Source: Brachycybe producta | Taxonomy: Eukaryota; Arthropoda; Diplopoda; Playtdesmida; Andrognathidae | Assembly: GCA_036925085.1 (NCBI GenBank) | Contig: JAUPFP010000052.1 | Location: 496,001 to 560,000 of the forward strand | Reading direction: 5' to 3' | Length of the DNA: 64,000 nucleotides | In this document: piece after piece, positions 57,816 through 64,000 of the stretch | How the letters are laid out: each line of letters opens with the position of its first letter | Position numbering within the stretch: the stretch's first letter is position 1 | Notes under the pieces: model-generated | What the model saw: the letters and a program-made list of their open reading frames with translations, nothing else | Told to the model about the DNA's origin: nothing | Databases searched by the model: none | Program-made: the position numbers and the translations under genes

Positions 57816-60800
57816 TCAATCTTGTTCATTCTTTTCTGTTTTGATTTTTATTATTTCGTCGTTTAACGAACCTAACTTTAACGGTAATTCCATGTAATAA
57901 GTTTCCTTTGAAGAAAAATTAATACAATTAACTTTTGAACGTTCGTAAAAAAAAATATGTGTCGTAATAATTTTCTTACTTGTTCCGCTTTCGATTTCTT
58001 TTTGCCGTAACCGAGTTTCTCCTGAAATGTTTCAGGTAACAACATGCAAATATTTTTTGCAAGTGGAGAAACTAATTTTGGATCAAGATCTGAAGGATTT
58101 TGAACACCTAATTAAAATGAAAAAAAGTTAATTTAGAATCTAAAATGACTACAAGGCCCAAATTCAAGAAGAAAACTTAGCCCGACTTGAACCCTCTGAA
58201 AAGGGTTCCAACATAGAAAACACCTTTTTTAATGATTTCTTTTGAGTCGAGAGAGTTTTCTATGTTCAAACTTTTTTCCCCTGAGAGTTCAAGTCGAATG
58301 TCAAAGGTCCAAGTTTTCTCCTTGAATTTCAAAAGCCCAAATATGGTGTTACCGAAGATTAAGCTAACTGTGATGGAAACTACAGTTGAAATGATGACAC
58401 TCCATAAAGTGTACCATAATGCAGGCATTGAATAAAGTGCAAAATTATTACTGCAATGAAAGAAAAATTGGAAATTTGAAAATTAAAATGAAAACTAAAA
58501 TAAATTACGACAATTTGATTATCGATTCTGATTAAAGTTGTTGTAAAAATGTGCTTTACTTTGCGAAGGTCGGATTGAAAAGTCCGGCGTCTCCAAAAAC
58601 TGCCGCAACTTTTGTCTCGTTAAAAAAATCAACGAGAGTCTCGTTTAAAAATAACGAATTAGTTGTTCCGTTCAAACAACCGGCGATCGTAAGAGGTGCC
58701 GAAGGAAGAACTGGTTTCGTAATCATACTTCCTATGCAAGCCCAGCTGTTGAAAAGAATGCTAGCGCAACATCCGACACTTGCACCCTGTCAAAAAAACA
58801 AATTTCATACTTTTCATTAAGAGGCTAGATACATCGTTTAATTCGAAATTTCTCCGAATGTAGGCGCTGCGATCGTTGTTGATTGAAAAACGGTTTTTTA
58901 ACGTTTTTTCTCCCGGTTCGAAGTCACATAATAATTAATAGAAAAATAATTTCGCGTGCTAATCTTATAAAAAAAAAACATGGTAAAGCCAATAGATTAA
59001 TGCACGTGCTAATTTTTGTGTGATTGTTCTTAGTCGTTTTAACGGGAGTTCTTCAAATGTTTGGGTGACGGTTTTTTGCTCCTATGGGACTTAACATGGA
59101 GTTAAAAAAACGTGAGATTTTAAATGTTATTTAAAAATAGAAAGCCCTTTTAAAATTTAGAAAAAGGAATAATCCTGAAAGCAATAAACACGTGTAAGTA
59201 CGTGCTAATTTTTTTTGGTTGTTCTAAATCATTTTAATGGGAGTTCTTCTAACGTTTGTGGGACGGTGTTTTGCTCCTATGGGACTTAACATGGAGTTAA
59301 AAAACGTACTATTTTAAACGTTATTAAAAAATAGAAGGACCTTTTTAAAATTTATAAAAAGGAAACATCGTGAAGCCAATATATGAATGTATGTGCTAAT
59401 TATTTTGTTATTGTTCTAAATCGTTTTTAACGAGAGTTTTTCAAATGTTTGTGGGACGGTTTTGGGGCCAATGGGATTTAACATGGAGTTAAAAAAACGA
59501 ACGACTTTGAACCTTGTTTAAAAATAGAAGGACCTTTTCAAAAATTATATAAATCGAGCACGTGAAGAACAATACTTTTTATTGCATTTTGCGCTTTACT
59601 GTATTTTAATTGAGCGATTGTGAGGCGATTTCTTGCAGTTTTAGTAACACCATATAAGAACACTCATTTGTCTCGTTGTCGTCTGCTCAAAACAACAAGA
59701 TGGCGGTGTACCTAGGCTCTTAAAGAAACTTCCGTTGTTAAACCTGAAGAAAACTGCAAGAGATTTAGGAATATCTGCAAAAAAAAAACTGAAAGAATTT
59801 TAAAAATCTGCAGAAAAAATTGTAAAAGAATTTGTAAAAATCTGTAGAAAACTGAAATAAAAATTAGATAAAATCTGTCGACATTTGCATTTAGAAAAAT
59901 CTGTAGAAAACTAAATTAAATTTTAAAAAATCTGCAGAAAACTGAAAACAATTTTAGAAAAATCTGAAGAAAAAAACTGCAATAAAAATGCAAGAAATTC
60001 AGAAAAAGCTGCAGAAAATTGCAAGAAATTTTTAAAAATCTACAAATAAAATGCAGAAAATTCAGATAAAGCTGCAGAAAATTGCAAGAAATTTTTAAAA
60101 ATCTGCAAAAAATGCAGAAAATTTAGATAAAGCTGCAGAAAAATGCAAGAAATTTTTAAAAATCTGCAGAAAATTGCAAAGAAATTCTAAAAATGTTTAG
60201 AAAATTGCAAGCAAATTCAGAAATATCTGCAAGCAATTTATAAAATGATTCCTCGTCCGTCGTTTGCTTACCAAAGTGCTGACCCACGGAAACAACATTC
60301 CAACAGTGAACAACGAAAGAACGGGACCTGTCGTCATTCCACTGATGCTGAACACAGCCTGAAAAAAAGAAGAAACCAAACAACTTTAACAATCGTACTA
60401 CAAATAGCATTAAAAAAAAGTTTATTTTGAAAGATATATATCGATCTCCTCCTATACCTTTGCAACTCCACCCATTGACTCCGCAAGAGCGACCAAAGCG
60501 ACACAAACGACTCCATAGACAATCCCTTTAAACAAATCCGTCAATTACCTTTCTTATTAATTTACATAATTAATTAAGGGGGCCATCGATATTTTCAATC
60601 TACCGAGAATCATCGACAACTTCATCGCAGTCGTGTCCTTTATGTTTGGAAAGTACGGCCGAATGTAATCTTCCATCGTGACAGCCGACAACGAATTCAA
60701 AGTGGATGACAAAGTGCTAACAAGAACACAAAAAAAAACTCTCGAGTTATTTTTAGGAGCGATTATAGTCTCGTTGAAATGGCATGCAGTGATCGTTGCT

Positions 60801-63800
60801 CAAAGTCACCTGAGAGTCGCACAGAGAATCGCACCGACAAAAACTCCTGGAAGTCCGTTACAGAAGGACAAAGTTTCGATTCCAAAAAGAGCCATTAGCT
60901 ATTTAATCGACAATTAAAAAAAGAAAAAGTTAATCAACTTTAAGGCGGCATCTCGGGCTCTTTGAAAATTAGGAAAAAGTTGAATGCGTTTTAGAAACTA
61001 GAACGGGTAGTTTAATCACTTAAAGGATTGCAAATATAACTACGGCCCACCCGCCGATAGGCTTAAGGTCACTTATACCATTTGGTGTACGACAGTCTTA
61101 ACAAGAAGGGTCTTTGCCGCGAAGGTAGACAAGAGCCTATAGGTTCCTACCCCTCCCCGGTACCACCAAAACATAGTATCTCTAGGTTAGCAGCTAGGGT
61201 TTGTGCACAAGGTTGTGATTAACAGGTCTGTGTTATCATAGTTCCAATGTTCGGTTTGGGTGATTTAGTCGTCATTGTAAGGGAGAAGCTGAAAGGGGGT
61301 GGTGGCCACTATCATCTCACTAGGAGTTATCACTGTCACTGGCAGAGCTGTTGTCAGTAGTGGCATCATCATGAGAAACAGGGTATCGGAAGACTGCTTC
61401 ATTGGCGAACTCACGCATTGCCTTCAAGTGTTCAGCATGTAAGAGGACAGCTGGGTACTTAAAGCGTATGTTCGTATTGATATATTGTTTAAAATAAGCT
61501 TTTTATGCTGTAAGTTTCTAAAACTCAATTAAAATAACCAGAGTTTGAGAGGCTTTTACACTTTAAAACCAGTTTAAGTAAAAAAAAACTTTAGCAAACT
61601 TCAACTTTTTAGTAACTTGATCGAACCACAGATATTTTGAACTTTGAACAATATATAATTATTTTCCCGTGTTTAATTCTCTCTCTCACTTGATCTCGAG
61701 ATGTTACGAGTCCAGCGAGAAGTGGATCACAATCGTGATATCGAGCATAAATAGTGAGTCCAGTAAAAGTGGCTAAAATGGTCATCATCATAATACCGAT
61801 ACAACCTCCAATAAAAGATCTGAAAAATAAAAGTTTCAAAAATGAAATAAATTTGCATAAATTAATAAATCTTTCTCGCACATTTTAGCTTTTTTTAATG
61901 AACTGTTGGACAGATAACGTTGCATCATAACTTGGTTTATCGTAATGGGACCCGTAAAGTGAAACGTTCCACCGAGAAGAACCGTCCACGTCGTGTAAAC
62001 GGAATGTGGCGACGACGAGAACTGAAACAAATTGTCTCTTTTTCCTAAAGCGGCAATTCTCCAGATCTCGGACAATCCACCGACATCAGAAATTCCCTTG
62101 ATGGCGATTATCGTAAGGACCGTAATCATGACCAACATCTGTGCCGCATCGGCCCAAACAACCGCTTTCAAACCACCCTAGAAAAATAAAACACACAAAT
62201 TAAACTAATTAACTTTGCGCTTTAATTATCTTTTAAAATTCACAATTTGTCACCATTGATGTGTAAATGATGCAAATTATTCCGATCGAGACAACTGAAG
62301 CCCATAAATTCATTCCAGTCACTGAAAATTAATTAAAGATTAATCCAATGTTAATTGAAAATTAACTTAAATGAAGTTAAACCCTCGTTTTCATCTTTTC
62401 TAGTTTCATTTAAAATTTCATTCACCTTCACAGATCTTTTTTTATGTTAAGTTGGGGTGTTTGGATTTTAATATGTTTAAAAACTAGAAAGGTACACGGA
62501 AATTTCTTTTATGTTTATGTTTTTAGATATGTTTTCTAGTTTCTATTAAAATGTCATTATGATTTTCACTGAATTGTTTAGTTTTTAGAAAAATATTTCA
62601 TATTTCGATCTTATACTTGTTAAGTAGAGGTGCTGGGTATTTGATTTTATATTTAAAAACTAGAAGGTGCACGAAAATTTCCTTTTAATCTTGCAAATTA
62701 AAGCAATTGCTAGCAATTCATATGAATAATAAAATATAAGCAAAAGGTTAAAAACAAATAACTATATTTTAGCAAATACTAAATGCTTTTTTCAATGATT
62801 GAAAACAGAGTAAATGATTGGTTTTTGTAGTAAATACTATAAGATACTCAATATTTATCTTTATGCCATTTTCAAACCGCAATAAAAAGGTTATTTTAAA
62901 AGATATATCATCTTGAAAAACAAACTTTTTGCTTCTTTTTCCTACTATTCTAGTTTTTTTAAAAACATTCATGATTTTTCAATACACTTAATGTCACCTT
63001 GATTTAAAGCCAATGCTGGAGCGTAAATAACACACGACGTGTACAACACCTAAAAATTAATTAAAACCAAATTAAGAATCATTTCTAAGGAAATTTTTGC
63101 GAATTCTAGTCTCTTTATTCTTGACACTGAAAATCTAATTAAGTTTTTTTTTATGAACAGCTGTTTTTTCTAACTGTTATTATTCCGTCTTTCAGAGGGG
63201 AAAAAAAGCAAAATGTAGAAAAACTAGAAAGTGTTCTAGAAACTAGAAGGGTAGCTCAGTCACTTCAGGGTAATTTTCACGTTGATATCTTTCAAAATAA
63301 ATATTTTATAAACAAAAGTTTAAAAAATATCATATGTTTAAAGTTAAGTCATTTTCAAACTTTACATAAAATGGTTTATTTTGAAAGTTATCAACATGAA
63401 AATCCCCTTAAGTGATTGAGAGAGCTACCCTTCTAGTTTCTAACACACTTTCAATTTCTTCTAAATATTTGCTTCTAAAATTAGTGTTCCAGTTGTTTCA
63501 AAGTTATCGCAATGAAAATATTGTTAAGTTTTCAAATAAATTTTGAATATTTGTTTTAATTTGAATCTGAATAATGACTCTGCAAGTAGCTCAGATGCGG
63601 AGCCTGTGGCAGAGGGACCATTTAGTCCAAAAGCAGCATAGAAATGCATTGTCAAAATGAATATTAATTCCTTGCGATATGAATATATTAAGTTCAATTG
63701 CAGCATATCATATTTTTCTTTTCAAAAAAAAAAAATGATTGAATTTGTAAAATGGCAGCAAGTTTTTTTCGAAACAACAACATTTAAAAAAAAATTACCA

Positions 63801-64000
63801 ATTAAATTAAATTACCAATTGAAAATTCATGATAATCGAAGATGCTAATCTCACGGACCGATTAAAACGAAACTCCAAATACTAATATACAAAATATAAA
63901 AAAAAATTACAATAATTATATTACAAATTGCAATATTTCCAAAAAAAGCCGTGAATACTTCGAAAATGGTCGTCGTTCCCAAATTAAAAAAAATAGGCAG
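57816..64000 (-). CDS. SLC5-family sodium-coupled solute transporter (SMCT/SMVT-like), C-terminal 14 exons, 5' truncated by window
   Basis: Sodium:solute symporter of the SLC5A5/6/8/12 group (iodide, multivitamin, monocarboxylate); substrate not assignable. Exons, 5' to 3': 63959-64000 (partial), 63816-63881, 62998-63049, 62254-62321, 61882-62177, 61690-61819, 60810-60898, 60604-60716, 60458-60525, 60272-60358, 58560-58786, 58353-58450, 57980-58107, 57816-57905, in total about 517 residues. Landmarks: YLEFRFNRSVRL, IYAPALALNQVTGMNLWAS, GGLKAVVWADAAQML, QRYLSNSSLKKAK, YARYHDCDPLLAG, STLNSLSAVTMEDYIRP, SGMTTGPVLSLFTVGMLFP, then a Cys-rich segment and a loop with N-glycosylation sequons (NGT, NET twice). 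The end is hydrophilic and charged (KTEKNEQD). The first transmembrane segments lie beyond base 64000. Intron phases agree throughout. Confidence 0.9.
58155..58330. repeat. Family B foldback in the SLC5 gene
   Basis: Left block cttgaaccctctgaaaaggg with ttcaagaagaaaac, right block gagagttcaagtcgaa with gttttctccttgaatttc. It ends about 23 bp from exon 12 of the 14 listed. Confidence 0.7.
59005..59575. repeat. About 190-bp tandem repeat, three copies, in an SLC5 intron
   Basis: Copies start with gtgctaat near 59005, 59202 and 59393 (spacing 197 and 191). Shared order: gttctaaatcgttttaac, gggagttcttcaaatg, cctatgggacttaacatgga, aaaatagaaggacc. A partial copy precedes at about 58955. Confidence 0.85.
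59745..60240. repeat. Short degenerate tandem repeat
   Basis: Repeats of atctgcagaaaattgcaaga and aatttttaaaa with a period near 30-60 bp, in the same intron as the 190-bp repeat. Confidence 0.75.
60938..61577. repeat. Family A foldback split by a foreign insertion
   Basis: Left part 60938-61030 (taaggcggc, then tagaaactagaacgggtag), right part about 61471-61577 ending acactttaaaaccagtttaa, which mirrors the family A terminus. About 440 bp of different composition separates them. Confidence 0.65.
61031..61470 (-). mobile_element. Probable retroelement fragment, unidentified
   Basis: GC-richer than its surroundings. On the minus strand a frame of about 48 codons (about 61330-61475) reads RFKYPAVLLHAEHLKAM, then EFANEAVFRYP, and ends in a Ser/Asp-rich tail and a stop. 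The YPA-type start faintly recalls the end of LINE ORF1 proteins, which is only a guess. No target duplication or polyA was seen. Confidence 0.35.
63200..63465. repeat. Family A foldback in the SLC5 gene
   Basis: Outer pair tagaaactagaagggtagct near 63237 and agctacccttctagtttcta near 63422. Inner half gatatctttcaaaataaa near 63284 and a complement with one change near 63373. Confidence 0.75.
63565..63650 (-). repeat. Dispersed repeat core, copy 3 (diverged)
   Basis: On the minus strand: gcatttctatgctgc, tccctctgccacaggc and cttgcagagtcattattc in the same order as copy 2, with more differences. Confidence 0.5.

Noticed and set aside
60678..60917. 79-codon plus-strand frame
   Set aside because: Antisense to two transporter exons that join in frame on the minus strand.

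Overview
The window is nuclear DNA from an invertebrate animal that I cannot place in a phylum. The evidence is AT-rich noncoding DNA, many short introns with GT..AG ends, standard-code reading frames with richer GC, and four conserved animal genes whose exons I could join in frame by eye. No rRNA or tRNA gene, CRISPR array or bacterial-type operon was recognised.

Layout. (1) 1-3944: no gene recognised, with a foldback element and a 31-bp minisatellite. (2) 3945-39434, minus strand: a giant coiled-coil centrosome/Golgi scaffold of the AKAP9/pericentrin family. It has 32 exons and about 3,438 codons, an AKAP9-like N-terminus and a C-terminal PACT domain. Its 14.7-kb intron (20591-35332) is packed with repeats and holds an intronless class A-like GPCR gene on the opposite strand (33275-34336). 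(3) 40458-49718, plus strand: VPS50/syndetin, complete, 22 exons, about 967 residues, head-to-head with the AKAP9-like gene across 1.0 kb. (4) 51230-56496, minus strand: RBM45, a four-RRM RNA-binding protein, complete, 8 exons, about 497 residues. It ends convergently with VPS50. (5) 57816-64000, minus strand: the last 14 exons (about 517 residues) of an SLC5-type sodium-coupled solute transporter. Its 5' part lies beyond the window.

The rest is dominated by repeats. The commonest is a palindromic (foldback/MITE-like) family, here called family A, with dozens of copies in introns and spacers. It has an inner half-site (gatatctttcaaaataaac and its complement), an outer half-site (gaaactagaagggtagct and its complement) and termini near ttaaggtggttttaaa. 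A second foldback family (B, ttggcacttgaacttcaac...) and several single terminal-inverted-repeat elements also occur. The most informative are a TA-flanked element nested in a family A copy (28743-29016), a 310-bp near-perfect palindrome (50112-50421), and a 195-bp element flanked by a 12-bp direct repeat that contains the RBM45 exon 2 splice donor (54755-54949).

The genes do not form a pathway. AKAP9-like and VPS50 are both trafficking/cytoskeleton proteins and are also linked in the human genome (7q21), so their adjacency may be ancient linkage. Exon boundaries were set by eye from frame, splice consensus and remembered family similarity. They should be good to a few bases except where marked. 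No search or alignment program was run.
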